From contig NZ_JADFAJ010000019.1 of NCBI RefSeq assembly GCF_015665295.1, positions 26,016 through 90,015 of the forward strand: DNA of 64,000 bases, written 5' to 3'. Both the position numbers and the translations under genes were made by a program. Origin of the DNA: Maricaulis sp. (lineage in GTDB: Bacteria; Pseudomonadota; Alphaproteobacteria; Caulobacterales; Maricaulaceae). The notes under the pieces are model-generated. The model had not been told where the DNA came from and searched no databases. It saw only the letters and a list, made by a program, of their open reading frames with translations. This document shows positions 1 through 8,245 of this stretch, piece after piece (positions within the stretch are counted from its first letter, which is position 1; every line of letters starts with the position of its first letter).

Positions 1-59
1 GACTTCATCCGTGTGCCCTGGCCTGCGGCGAGGATGATAGCGGCGCGGGATCGGGACAT
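1..59 (-). CDS. glmU: GlmU N-terminus (partial, runs off the left edge)
   Basis: Reading the minus strand from the ATG at 59-57 gives 19 residues, MSRSRAAIILAAGQGTRMK, the start of a nucleotidyltransferase with the LAAGxGTRM signature. This is how bifunctional GlmU (N-acetylglucosamine-1-phosphate uridyltransferase / glucosamine-1-phosphate acetyltransferase, UDP-GlcNAc synthesis in the cytoplasm) begins. Other sugar nucleotidyltransferases share LAAGxGTRM, so GlmU rests on the exact IILAAGQGTRMK form and on the divergent neighbour gph, a pairing I recall from Caulobacterales. Only the 5' tip is visible. Confidence 0.7.
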   Translation of the reverse strand, partial: MSRSRAAIILAAGQGTRMK

Positions 60-174
60 TGCGGCTTCCTTGTCCTGTGGAATCGACGGTTTCGACCTGT
101 CGTGCGCTATAGCCTATCGCTCCGGTGCGCGTAACCTAGCTTCTCCTGCTTTGCCGGTTCAAAGGCCTGAATTC

Positions 175-864
175 ATGCTCGACTCCCGAGACGCCGCCCT
201 GTTTGCCGATGCCGCGATCGCCTTTGACCTGGACGGCACGCTGGTCGACACGGCGCCGGACCTTTTGCGCGCGCTCAATGCGGTCATCCTTCCGCGCGGA
301 TTGGCCGCCGTCGAGCTGCACGCGGTGCGGGCAATGGTCGGGCGCGGTGCGCGCGCCCTGCTTGAGCGCGCCCACGCCAGCCAGGGCCGCGCGTTCGAGA
401 ATGCCGATCAGGCCGTCGCCGAGTTCATCGAGATCTATCGCCAGGACGTCGCCGCCCACAGCCGGGCCTTTGACGGAGTCGAGGCAACCCTCGGCTGGCT
501 CAGGTCACAGGGCAGCCGGCTGTCGGTGTGCACCAACAAGCCATCGGTGCTGTCGGACATGCTGATCGGGGAATTGGGATTGAGCGGGTATTTCGACCGC
601 ATCATCGGCCCGGAGCGGACCCGCGCGAAAAAGCCGGCGGCGGATCATCTGCTCGATGCGCTGGGCGACGGCTACAGCCGGGCGGCCCTGGTCGGTGACA
701 GCGAGCCGGATGTCGCGTCTGCGGCAGCGGCCGGTCTGCCAAGCATCGTCATGAGCTATGGCTACAGCGAAAGACCGGCCGACTCCTTGGGAGCCGGCCG
801 GGTCATTCACGCTTTCAGCGATGTACCGCTGGCGCTCGCCGAATTGTGGCGAGCCACGACCTGA
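175..864 (+). CDS. gph: Phosphoglycolate phosphatase-like HAD hydrolase
   Basis: 229 aa. HAD-superfamily phosphatase of the Gph/PGP type, expected to dephosphorylate 2-phosphoglycolate or a similar small phosphate in the cytoplasm. HAD motif I is AFDLDGTLVDT (nucleophile Asp plus acid/base Asp), motif II is VCTNKPS, the motif III lysine lies in RAKKPAADH, and motif IV is VGDSEPDVASAAAAG. An open frame extends back to 13, but the ATG at 175 follows AAAGG and begins just before motif I, as in the family; the upstream stretch overlaps the glmU promoter. Transcribed away from glmU. Substrate is not provable from sequence. Confidence 0.85.
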   Translation: MLDSRDAALFADAAIAFDLDGTLVDTAPDLLRALNAVILPRGLAAVELHAVRAMVGRGARALLERAHASQGRAFENADQAVAEFIEIYRQDVAAHSRAFDGVEATLGWLRSQGSRLSVCTNKPSVLSDMLIGELGLSGYFDRIIGPERTRAKKPAADHLLDALGDGYSRAALVGDSEPDVASAAAAGLPSIVMSYGYSERPADSLGAGRVIHAFSDVPLALAELWRATT

Positions 865-1083
865 TCAGGCCGTGCGACGCTCGCGGCCTGCGTCGTTGGC
901 AGCACGGGTCGGCATGCCGTTGACGAGATTCGAGCGCACATCCGTGCGGGCAGAACGCATGGCAGGCATGAAGCCGGCTTCCACGAGATCCACGGAAACA
1001 TCATAGCCGCGCTCGGCCCAATAGGCTTCGATACGCGATTTGAGACGACGCGCACCTTCAGGCGTGCACAGATCATTACTCAT
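865..1083 (-). CDS. Small conserved alphaproteobacterial protein
   Basis: 72 aa, hydrophilic, no signal peptide or membrane segment. The ATG at 1083 follows a perfect AGGAGG with 7-nt spacing, which fixes the start and strongly supports a real gene. The sequence (MSNDLCTPEGARRLKSRIEA..., ending in a basic RTDVRSNLVNGMPTR segment) resembles an uncharacterised family I recall from Caulobacterales and Rhodobacterales; I know of no function. It is convergent with gph: the stop codons abut at 864/865 with no spacer. Confidence 0.75.
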   Translation of the reverse strand: MSNDLCTPEGARRLKSRIEAYWAERGYDVSVDLVEAGFMPAMRSARTDVRSNLVNGMPTRAANDAGRERRTA

Positions 1084-1334
1084 GAACAAAACCTCCTACT
1101 CGACCGAAGCTTCCCCCGGCCGGGAATTGCGTCCAATCTGGTGATTGACGGGACGGGCCACGTCGGCCGCGTTCCAGCTTGGGGGAGGCTGATATAGGCA
1201 GGACGGCCGTATGACGAGTGCGTGACGGTGTGGCAAGTTGTCGCACCTGGGGCGCGATGCATCTGCACTTCAACTTCCTCGCGTAGTTGACCGCTTAGAA
1301 GTGCCTGCTTATACGGTCGCTTTCCGGAAACACC

Positions 1335-1409
1335 GGGCGATTAGCTCAGCGGGAGAGCACCTCGTTCACACCGAGGGGGTCACTGGTTCAATCCCAGTAT
1401 CGCCCACCA
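1335..1409 (+). tRNA. tRNA-Val (anticodon CAC)
   Basis: The cloverleaf folds fully by eye. The acceptor stem GGGCGAT pairs with ATCGCCC; the D-arm is GCTC-AGCGGGA-GAGC; the anticodon stem CCTCG/CGAGG encloses loop TTCACAC, giving anticodon CAC; the T-arm is ACTGG-TTCAATC-CCAGT. Discriminator A is followed by an encoded CCA, 75 nt in all. It reads GUG codons. No integrase or duplicated 3' end lies nearby, so it shows no sign of being an attachment site in use. Confidence 0.96.
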
Positions 1410-1566
1410 TTTCCAACTTTCCGGCACATCCGAACAAGTCAGAATGACGCCGGGCAGTCCGCCTCGAGAGGTTGATTCTTCCGATCCGGCCGATGTTCGC
1501 ACGCGATCAGGTCCACGTGCGGCGCGATGGCGCAGGCCGCGCCTGCAGGGATTTCTTGCGACGCAT

Positions 1567-1580
1567 TCTCATTAATGAGA
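1567..1580. promoter_or_regulatory. Candidate iron-responsive (Fur-like) operator
   Basis: A perfect 14-bp palindrome, TCTCATTAATGAGA, lies 31 bp before the start of the iron transporter operon. It is an AT-rich block in GC-rich sequence and is preceded by AT, making ATTCTC, the inverted GAGAAT-type hexamer seen in Fur boxes. Iron uptake operons are commonly repressed by Fur at such sites. The palindrome is observed; the identity of the regulator (Fur or another iron regulator) is inferred. Confidence 0.5.
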
Positions 1581-1611
1581 TGACTGCCACATCAACAAGA
1601 TTGGGTGTGAC

Positions 1612-2652
1612 ATGAAATCCGTGAAATTCCTCGCACTTGCCGCAAGCGCCGCACTGGCCGCCTGCTCCCAGCCAGCCACCGAGGACAATGACACAGCCGG
1701 TGTCGTCAACGTCTACAGCGCGCGCCACTATTCCAGCGATGAAGCGATCTATGCCGCCTTCACCGCCGAGACCGGCATCGAGGTCAATCTGGTATCGGCC
1801 AATGGCGACCAGCTCATCGAACGCGTCCGTGCCGATGGCGAGCGCAGCCCGGCCGACGTCATCATCACCGTCGACGCCGCCCGCCTGCACCGCGCAGAAG
1901 AGGCCGGTCTGTTCGCCCGGACCGATTTTTCCGACCTCACCCACACCGTGCCGGCCAATCTGATCGATCCGGAGGGCTATTGGGTCAGCTTCGCCAAGCG
2001 CTCCCGCGTGATTGCATGGTCGAACACGCGCGTCCAGCCGGGTGAGATCACCCGCTATGAGGACCTGGTTGATCCGCGATGGCAGGGCCGCATCTGTGTC
2101 CGTGACAGCGGCAATGCCTATAACCAGTCACTGCTGGCCTCCCTGGTCGCCCATCTCGGCGAGGAAGGGGCACAGGCCTGGGCCCAGGGCGTGGTCGACA
2201 ACATGGCGCGCGCGCCCCAGGGCGGTGACCGCACCCAGATCAACGGAATTGCGGCCGGCGAGTGCGATGTCGCGATCACCAATCACTACTACTATGCGAT
2301 GATGGTCAATTCCGACGATCCGGCAGCCCGGGCGGCGGCCAGCCAGGTGACGCTCTTCTTCCCCAACCAGGAGACAACGGGCGCCCATGTGAACGTGTCA
2401 GGTGCCGGCATCGCCGTGAACGCCCCGCATCCGGAGAATGCCCGCGCCCTGATCGAGTATTTCTTCTCTGACACGGCCCAGCGTGCCTTTGCAGAGATGA
2501 CCAATGAAATTCCGGTCCGCACCGATGTCAGCTGGGAAAACCCGACCCTGGCCGCCATGCTTCCCTTCGTCGAAGATGATCTGAATGTCTCAGAACTCGG
2601 CGACCATAACGAGACCGCGCAACGCATCTTCGACCGCGTCGGCTGGCAGTAG
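1612..2652 (+). CDS. Iron(III) ABC transporter substrate-binding lipoprotein
   Basis: 346 aa. Periplasmic binding protein of the FbpA/FutA/IdiA type that captures ferric iron for the downstream permease. The N-terminus is a signal peptide ending in a lipobox (LAAC, Cys about 19), so it should be lipid-anchored. The mature part opens with VVNVYSARHYSSDE, the family's first strand with its Tyr/His ligand region, and TNHYYYAMM supplies the clustered tyrosines used for Fe(III). First gene of a three-gene operon; 2 nt separate its stop from the permease start. Iron specificity is inferred from family and from the upstream palindrome. Confidence 0.88.
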   Translation: MKSVKFLALAASAALAACSQPATEDNDTAGVVNVYSARHYSSDEAIYAAFTAETGIEVNLVSANGDQLIERVRADGERSPADVIITVDAARLHRAEEAGLFARTDFSDLTHTVPANLIDPEGYWVSFAKRSRVIAWSNTRVQPGEITRYEDLVDPRWQGRICVRDSGNAYNQSLLASLVAHLGEEGAQAWAQGVVDNMARAPQGGDRTQINGIAAGECDVAITNHYYYAMMVNSDDPAARAAASQVTLFFPNQETTGAHVNVSGAGIAVNAPHPENARALIEYFFSDTAQRAFAEMTNEIPVRTDVSWENPTLAAMLPFVEDDLNVSELGDHNETAQRIFDRVGWQ

Positions 2653-2654
2653 GC

Positions 2655-4277
2655 GTGCGCCTGGCAGCCGCCTTCAGAAGCCCGGGCCATGTTGTGCCCG
2701 GGCGCGCCACCAGCCTGGCCGTCCTCGCCGCGATCCTGTGCGCGGCGCCGATCCTGGCTGTGGTCTGGATCGGCCTGTCCGGCGAGACCGGTGACTATCT
2801 CCGCCATCTCGCCGACACACGCCTGCCGACCTATCTCGTCACATCGGCCGTTGTTGGCCTGATCGCGGCCGGTGGCGCCGGCTTGATCGGCACCGGGCTG
2901 GGCTGGTTGATGGCGCGAACCGAGTTTGCCGGGCGCCGCACGCTGGGCTGGGCTCTCATCCTGCCGCTCGCGGTGCCGGCCTATGTCGCCGCCTATGCCT
3001 GGCTCGATCTGAGCGCTGCGGGCGGCCCGCTGCATGCGGCCACAGGCGGCCTCTTCCCGACCATTCGCGGCAGCTGGGGGGCGGGCCTGATGTTCGCCCT
3101 TGTGCTCTATCCTTACGTCTACCTGCTGGCCCGCAATACCTTCTCCAGCCAGTCCGCCGACGCCTATAACGCCGCCCGCACGCTGGGTGCCGGGCCGTTG
3201 ACGGCCTTCTGGCGTACCTCCCTGCCGATGGCACGGCCGGCGATCGCCGCCGGTCTGGCGCTGGTGGTGATGGAAAGCCTGGCCGATTACGGCACCGTCT
3301 CGCATCTGGGTGCGCCGACCCTGTCGATCGGCCTGATCCGCGCCTGGAGCGGCGCCGGCTCGCTGGTCGATGCGGCCCGCATTTCTCTGGTCCTGGTGGT
3401 GATCGCCATCTTCGTTTTTGGCCTCGAGCGGGCCCAGCGCAGCCGCGCCCGGACCGTCAATGCCGCCGGACGGCACAATCCGGCACCGCGCCTTCAGCTT
3501 GATCCGGGACGCAGCCTGCTTGCGCTCATCGCCTGCCTGATCCCGCTGGCGCTCGGCATGGTCATCCCGCTCGGGCGTCTCGCCTGGCTGGCACTGCACA
3601 CCGACACCGCGCCGGGCCTGGCGGCCGCCAGCCTGCACTCGCTGACCCTCGCCACCATCACCGCCCTGCTCGCTGCCGGACTGGGCCTGGCCACCGCCTA
3701 CGCCCTGCGCAGCCGCACCGCCATCGCCACCCTGGCCGCCCGCGCTGCCGGGCTGGGTTATGCCGTGCCGGGTGCAGTTGCGGCCGTTGGGGTGATTGCC
3801 CTCCTGTCGGGCACCCAGGCGCTGCTCGACCCGGCCTGGCGCGCGCTGACGGGCGATGTCTTCCCGATCCTCTTGACCGCCACCGGCGGCGCCCTCGTCT
3901 TTGCCTATCTGTCGCGCTTTGCTGCCGCCGCCATCAGCCCGGCCGAGACCGCGCTCGCGCAGGTCACACCGTCGCTGGACGGAGCCGCGCGAACACTCGG
4001 AGCCGGCCGCCGGCGCCGAGTGTGGCATATCCACTGGCCGCTGATTGCCGCCGGGGTGACCTCGGCCGGCCTGCTGGTCTTTGTCGAAGTGCTCAAGGAA
4101 TTGCCGGCAACGATGATCCTGCGCCCGTTCAACTACGACACGCTGGCGATCATCGCCCATAATTTCGCATCCGATGAAAGACTGGGCGAGGCCGCCCTGC
4201 CCTCGCTCCTGATTCCGCTGGTCGCCCTGCTTCCCATGATCTTCGTGGCCCGTTACCTATCGAGACCGGATCGATAG
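2655..4277 (+). CDS. Iron(III) ABC transporter permease, fused two-module type
   Basis: 540 aa integral inner-membrane protein with about a dozen hydrophobic segments in two halves, each with a BPD-transport permease module (the FbpB/SfuB layout). Each half carries an EAA-like loop: the first around DAYNAARTLGAGPLTAFWR, the second around LDGAARTLGAGRRRRVWHIH. These loops dock on the ATPase. The start is a GTG at 2655, two bases after the lipoprotein stop, suggesting translational coupling. It forms the channel for iron captured by the lipoprotein. Confidence 0.88.
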   Translation: MRLAAAFRSPGHVVPGRATSLAVLAAILCAAPILAVVWIGLSGETGDYLRHLADTRLPTYLVTSAVVGLIAAGGAGLIGTGLGWLMARTEFAGRRTLGWALILPLAVPAYVAAYAWLDLSAAGGPLHAATGGLFPTIRGSWGAGLMFALVLYPYVYLLARNTFSSQSADAYNAARTLGAGPLTAFWRTSLPMARPAIAAGLALVVMESLADYGTVSHLGAPTLSIGLIRAWSGAGSLVDAARISLVLVVIAIFVFGLERAQRSRARTVNAAGRHNPAPRLQLDPGRSLLALIACLIPLALGMVIPLGRLAWLALHTDTAPGLAAASLHSLTLATITALLAAGLGLATAYALRSRTAIATLAARAAGLGYAVPGAVAAVGVIALLSGTQALLDPAWRALTGDVFPILLTATGGALVFAYLSRFAAAAISPAETALAQVTPSLDGAARTLGAGRRRRVWHIHWPLIAAGVTSAGLLVFVEVLKELPATMILRPFNYDTLAIIAHNFASDERLGEAALPSLLIPLVALLPMIFVARYLSRPDR

Positions 4278-4302
4278 TCCACACGCCCCGGGGGAACGCT
4301 GC

Positions 4303-5334
4303 ATGGCGGACGTGCGTACAGTGTTGAGCATTCGCGGGGCAGAGCGTCGCTACCGGGCCGACCACGCCGCGCTGGCGGGGGCTGATCTCGACCTGCATGC
4401 CGGACGCATTACCGCACTCCTGGGCCCGTCGGGCAGTGGCAAGTCGACCCTGCTGCGCGCCATCGCCGGACTGGAACGCCTTGAAGCGGGGACGATCTGC
4501 CTCGGCGACACGGTCTGGAACGACGCCGCCACCCATGTCCCGCCGGAAGCCCGCCGGGTCGGCATGGTCTTCCAGGACTATGCGCTTTTCCCGCACATGA
4601 CCGCGCTGGCCAATGTTGCCTTCGGGCTCACCGGCCCCGACAAGCAGGCCCGCGCCCTGGCGCAACTCGAGGCCGCCGAGCTGGGTCACAAGGCCAGGGC
4701 CTATCCGCACGAGCTCTCGGGCGGTGAGCAACAGCGTGTGGCCCTCGCCCGCGCGCTCGCCCCGCAGCCGGCCGTGGTGCTGCTCGACGAGCCTTTCTCC
4801 GGCCTTGACCGGCGCCTGCGCGGCGAGCTGCGCGAACGCACGGTCGACACGCTGCGCGCTGCCGGCACGACGGCGCTCATCGTCACCCATGATGCCGAGG
4901 AGGCGATGGCGGTTGCCGACGAGCTGGCCCTGATGGATGGCGGACGCATCATCCAGACCGGTCCGCCGGACGAGGTGTGGATGAGCCCGGTCAGCGCGAC
5001 AGCGGCAAAACTCCTGGGCGATGTCGAGATCATCGAAGCGAGCGTTGCTGGCGGTCAGGCCGGGACACCCTTTGGCCCGGTCGACGCCAATGGGTTTGAG
5101 GATGGTCAGCCGGTCTGGGTCCTGATCCGCCCGCGCGCCTTTACGCTGAGCCTTGATGAGGCGGCACCCTTCACCGTCACCCGTCGCCGCTCTGCCGGGC
5201 CGCACCTGATGCATCGCTTTGCCGGCGCCGGCGGAGAATGGTCGGCGCAGACGCCGGCGCCCTCGCCGATCCGTGAGGGCGACCGGGTGAGCGTCGCGCT
5301 GGACCCGGCTTATGTGCGGGTTGTGTCGCGGTAG
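4303..5334 (+). CDS. Iron(III) ABC transporter ATP-binding protein
   Basis: 343 aa. ATPase subunit that energises the transporter at the inner face of the membrane. Walker A is GPSGSGKST, the Q-loop is VFQDYALFPH, the signature is ELSGGEQQRVALARAL, Walker B is VVLLDEPFSGLD, and the switch His is in VTHDAEEA. The C-terminal roughly 110 residues resemble a TOBE-like regulatory extension as in FbpC/PotA. It ends the operon, 25 nt after the permease; the repeat element at 5378-5503 follows. Confidence 0.9.
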   Translation: MADVRTVLSIRGAERRYRADHAALAGADLDLHAGRITALLGPSGSGKSTLLRAIAGLERLEAGTICLGDTVWNDAATHVPPEARRVGMVFQDYALFPHMTALANVAFGLTGPDKQARALAQLEAAELGHKARAYPHELSGGEQQRVALARALAPQPAVVLLDEPFSGLDRRLRGELRERTVDTLRAAGTTALIVTHDAEEAMAVADELALMDGGRIIQTGPPDEVWMSPVSATAAKLLGDVEIIEASVAGGQAGTPFGPVDANGFEDGQPVWVLIRPRAFTLSLDEAAPFTVTRRRSAGPHLMHRFAGAGGEWSAQTPAPSPIREGDRVSVALDPAYVRVVSR

Positions 5335-5377
5335 CCGGAGCGTATGCGCGCTTCGGCGCACAGATACCCACACACCA

Positions 5378-5503
5378 CTTGCCGAGAGGTCGCCGTCTTC
5401 GTTTCTTCACGTCAAGGGCGGCGAAGCCGCGGCTTTGCGGGCATGCCCCTTGCCGTGAAGAAACGAAGACGGCCTGCTGGCTGACAAGTGATCTATGGAT
5501 CAA
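5378..5503. repeat. Interspersed long-hairpin repeat, family A copy 1
   Basis: Arms 5392-5417 and 5448-5473 are inverted repeats of 26 bp with one mismatch, enclosing about 30 nt that can fold further. The outer flanks (CTTGCCGAGA on the left, GCTGACAAGTGATCTATGGATC on the right, in two halves TGACAAGTGATC and TATGGATC) reappear, reverse-complemented, around the hairpin at 43883-44006. No open frame is embedded. It lies between the convergent iron-transport and leucine-dehydrogenase genes. No target-site duplication is obvious. Confidence 0.75.
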
Positions 5504-5552
5504 GCTGCGCCCGAGCGCGCTTTTCACTCACCCAAACTCACCCACACACAGC

Positions 5553-5584
5553 AAAACGCCCCCACCATCCGGCGGGGGCGTTTC
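5553..5584 (-). terminator. Rho-independent terminator of the leucine dehydrogenase gene
   Basis: A 10-bp stem (AAACGCCCCC at 5554-5563 pairing with GGGGGCGTTT at 5574-5583) closes a 10-nt loop. Read on the minus strand it ends in TTTT, 25 nt after the dehydrogenase stop codon. It may also stop plus-strand transcripts from the iron operon. Confidence 0.8.
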
Positions 5585-5608
5585 AGTGTCAGTGACTGGC
5601 GGCGTGGC

Positions 5609-6682
5609 TTACGCAGCCTTGCCCAGCTTCGCAGCGCGCTTTTCCTCGATGCGCTGACGGGCGATCTCGTCGGCGATGAGGTTGGAGGGGCGACCCTCGG
5701 CATCGGACTGGTCGAGGATTTCGCCGAGCGTCTTTTCCAGACCGATCAGCTTGCCCTTGACCCATTCCGGATTGAAGTCACCGGCAATCTCGCCCATCAC
5801 ATTGATGATGCCGCCGGCATTGAGGACATAATCCGGCGCGTAGATCATGCCGCGCTTGAGCAGCTCGGCGCCCATCTCGCGGCTGGCAAGCTGGTTGTTG
5901 GCGGCACCGGCAATGATCTTCGCCTTGATGCGATCGATCGTGTCCGGATTGATGATGGCGCCCAGCGCACAGGGTGCGAAGACGTCGACATCCTGGTCGT
6001 AGATCTCGTCCAGACCGACGATGGTTGCACCATATTCCGCCTTGAGGCGTTCCAGGCCATCCATGTTGATGTCGGTGATGAAGAGCTCGGCACCGGCCTT
6101 GTGCAGGTGACCGGCCAGGTAGGAGCCGACATGGCCGGCCGCGCCCTGGATGGCGACCTTGACGCCGGTGAGGTCGGACTTGCCCAGGCCACGCTCGACG
6201 CAGACCTTCAGGCCGCGGAACACGCCCTCGGCGGTCACCGGCGAGGGGTCACCCGAGGCCGCCTTGCCTTCCGGCAGGCCGACCACGTGTTCGGTCGAGG
6301 CGCGCACGGCCATCATGTCGTCCGGGCTGACGCCGACATCCTCGGCCGTGATGTACTGGCCATTGAGGCTGTCCACGGCGCGGCCGAAGGCTTCAAACAG
6401 GGCGCGCCGGTCAAACGAGCCCTCCGGCTTCATGATGACGGACTTGCCGCCGCCGATCGGCAGATCGGCCATGATGTTCTTGTAGCTCATGCCCTGGGAC
6501 AGGCGCAGCACGTCCACGAGGGCGGCCTCCGAGCTGGGATAGGTCCACATGCGGCACCCGCCGCAGGCCGGACCGCTGACCGTGGAGTGGACACCGATGA
6601 CGGCTTTCAGCCCGGTGACCTCGTCGGTCGCGAAAAGAATTTTCTCGTGATTGTCGAAAGACGGATGCTCGAGAACACTCAT
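5609..6682 (-). CDS. ldh: Leucine dehydrogenase (Glu/Leu/Phe/Val dehydrogenase family)
   Basis: 357 aa. NAD-dependent oxidative deamination of branched-chain amino acids (leucine to 4-methyl-2-oxopentanoate) in the cytoplasm. The glycine-rich substrate segment with catalytic Lys is DLPIGGGKSVIMKPEG; GPACGGCRMW lies before it; the Rossmann turn is VAIQGAAGHVGSYLAGHL; APCALGAIIN follows. Length fits the family. The frame is open to 6733, but the ATG at 6682 (MSVLEHPSFDNHEK) matches where the family begins. Single gene with its own terminator. Valine or phenylalanine dehydrogenase activity cannot be excluded. Confidence 0.85.
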   Translation of the reverse strand: MSVLEHPSFDNHEKILFATDEVTGLKAVIGVHSTVSGPACGGCRMWTYPSSEAALVDVLRLSQGMSYKNIMADLPIGGGKSVIMKPEGSFDRRALFEAFGRAVDSLNGQYITAEDVGVSPDDMMAVRASTEHVVGLPEGKAASGDPSPVTAEGVFRGLKVCVERGLGKSDLTGVKVAIQGAAGHVGSYLAGHLHKAGAELFITDINMDGLERLKAEYGATIVGLDEIYDQDVDVFAPCALGAIINPDTIDRIKAKIIAGAANNQLASREMGAELLKRGMIYAPDYVLNAGGIINVMGEIAGDFNPEWVKGKLIGLEKTLGEILDQSDAEGRPSNLIADEIARQRIEEKRAAKLGKAA

Positions 6683-6801
6683 AAGCGGCAAACCCTTTTG
6701 TTCAGCTGTTGCGACCGCCTTGCGAGGGGTCACGATTTCGGGCGCCGGAATACCCTTTCAGAGGGCAACACACAAGCGCTCGAAAACACCCCGAAACGTG
6801 G

Positions 6802-7404
6802 TCACGGTAACAATTCTTTTATGCGGCACCGCAGCATCGGGAGAATTATTTCCCCGAACCAGGGGTTTTTGCGCAACCAGGCACTATTTCGCCACGAGGG
6901 GTGCGGGAGCGGCAGAAAATCCGGCGCATAACGGGCCGCATCGCGCACGGTTTCGGTCAATGCCTTGTGCGCCTGCGAACCCAGCCAGAAGCGCTGGGCG
7001 TACTGGCCGACCAACAGCGTCAGGCCGATATTGGGCAGGCTTTCACGGACTTTCGCCTGCCAGAGCGGCGCGCATTCCCGGCGCGGCGGCAGATCGCCGC
7101 CCCTGGCGTCCAGTCCGGGAAAACAAAACCCCATCGGCACGATGGCGAGCCTGGTCGGGTCGTAGAAATCCGCCTCGTCCATTTGCAGCCACTCACGCAG
7201 CCGGTCGCCGGACGGATCGGTGAAGGGCATGCCCGAGGCATGGACCCGCGTGCCCGGCGCCTGGCCGACCAGCAGGATGCGGGCGTCCGGATGGGCCTGG
7301 ATGACCGGGCGCGGCGCGTGCGGCATGGCATCGGCGCAGACCCGGCAGGCGCGGATATCCGCCAGCAGCGCGTCGAGATCAGGCGCGGCCAATCCGCCAG
7401 ACAC
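6802..7404 (-). CDS. Uracil-DNA glycosylase superfamily protein
   Basis: 200 aa, GTG start. The UDG fold is visible from motif I (LLVGQAPGTRVHASGMPF, then DPSGDRLREWL) and motif II LPLPHPSWRN near the C-terminus. Such enzymes excise uracil from DNA or act in related repair. CRVC near residues 20-23 recalls the first Fe-S cysteines of family 4 enzymes, but the remaining cysteine spacing is not canonical, so cluster binding is uncertain. The first 26 nt overlap the end of the DUF3253 gene, implying co-transcription. It could be one of the UDG-fold proteins without proven glycosylase activity. Confidence 0.75.
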   Translation of the reverse strand: MSGGLAAPDLDALLADIRACRVCADAMPHAPRPVIQAHPDARILLVGQAPGTRVHASGMPFTDPSGDRLREWLQMDEADFYDPTRLAIVPMGFCFPGLDARGGDLPPRRECAPLWQAKVRESLPNIGLTLLVGQYAQRFWLGSQAHKALTETVRDAARYAPDFLPLPHPSWRNSAWLRKNPWFGEIILPMLRCRIKELLP

Positions 7405-7651
7405 CCTTGAAGGTCTCGGGATCCTCGACCGGCTTGCCCTTGCGCAGGATGGTCACCTTGCCGGCCTTGGCAAGCCGGATGGCGGCCTGACGGACATGGC
7501 CGAACTTGCGATTGAAGCGTTCCGGGTCGACCGCCTTGGCGACGTCGGCCGGGGAAATCGACCGGTTTTCCGGCGCGGCAGCGACCAGCGCCAGGATAAT
7601 GTCCTCGATCGGGTCTGGACCTGTCAGGTCGGTTTCGGGCGTATCGGTCAT
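7379..7651 (-). CDS. DUF3253 domain protein
   Basis: 90 aa. It matches the small DUF3253 family by its winged-helix-like pattern: an N-terminal helix IEDIILALVAAAPENRSISPADVAKAV, then RKFGHVRQAAIRLAKAGKVTILRKGKPV and the terminal FKGVWRIGR. Function is unknown; the fold suggests nucleic-acid or protein binding. It overlaps the downstream UDG-fold gene by 26 nt and follows the thioesterase by 12 nt, so the three minus-strand genes 8101-6802 look like one operon. Confidence 0.75.
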   Translation of the reverse strand: MTDTPETDLTGPDPIEDIILALVAAAPENRSISPADVAKAVDPERFNRKFGHVRQAAIRLAKAGKVTILRKGKPVEDPETFKGVWRIGRA

Positions 7652-7663
7652 CAGGATTCAGCC

Positions 7664-8101
7664 TTAACGGGTCTTGGGCGGCAGGGAATAGGTCGCACTG
7701 GCCTGGGCGATCAAGTCGTCCGAACCGTCGGCGGTGATATCACAATCCGTGACCGCCAGTCGCGACCCCAGTTTCAGCAGGCGGCAATGTCCGGTGACCG
7801 GCCCGGGCGGCGCCTTGCGCAGGAAGTTGATGTTGAGATTGGTCGTCACCGCCAGCGCCTGCTTGCCGACATGACCGAGTATGACGGCATAGGCGGCAAA
7901 GTCGGCCAGGGTGAACAGGGTCGGACCGGACACGGTCCCGCCCGGTCGCAAATGCTCGGCCCGCGCCTCGGCGGTGACAATGGCCCGGCCGGGCTCGATC
8001 CGCTCGATCGCGAACCGGATCCCGCCCTGGTTCCATTGCGGGAAGACCTCGTCGAGATAGGCGGCCACCGCCGCGGCATCCATGGAGACGTGCAAACTCA
8101 T
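7664..8101 (-). CDS. PaaI-type hotdog thioesterase
   Basis: 145 aa, cytoplasmic, single hotdog domain. The helix-and-turn signature is AEHLRPGGTVSGPTLFTLADFAAYA, corresponding to the HxxxGxxHGG helix of PaaI/YbaW-like acyl-CoA thioesterases; the second Gly-His position is SG here, so catalytic details may differ. NLNINFLRKAPPGPV is the typical central strand. First gene of the minus-strand operon running to the UDG-fold gene, divergent from the acetyltransferase at 8246. The acyl-CoA substrate is not predictable. Confidence 0.8.
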   Translation of the reverse strand: MSLHVSMDAAAVAAYLDEVFPQWNQGGIRFAIERIEPGRAIVTAEARAEHLRPGGTVSGPTLFTLADFAAYAVILGHVGKQALAVTTNLNINFLRKAPPGPVTGHCRLLKLGSRLAVTDCDITADGSDDLIAQASATYSLPPKTR

Positions 8102-8245
8102 CCATCCGTCCGGCCTGTCGCCTGCATCACAGGCGAGACAGGGCCACTCCCTTATTGTCTCATGTCAGGCGAAAGCTTTGCTGCCGCAACGCCTTGCTGC
8201 AAGCTGCCTTCACAGCCACACGCCGCCAGCCAGACGGATCACCCC

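Noticed and set aside
1335..1409. tRNA-Val as an integration site
   Set aside because: No integrase, direct repeat of the tRNA 3' end or foreign-looking island follows it.
2292..4160. 622-residue open frame antisense to the iron transporter genes
   Set aside because: It is rich in Gln, Gly, Arg and Asp with no domain, and lies wholly across the lipoprotein and permease coding strand. It is a GC-skew shadow.
5495..6931. 478-residue plus-strand frame over leucine dehydrogenase
   Set aside because: Antisense to an intact enzyme that has its own terminator.
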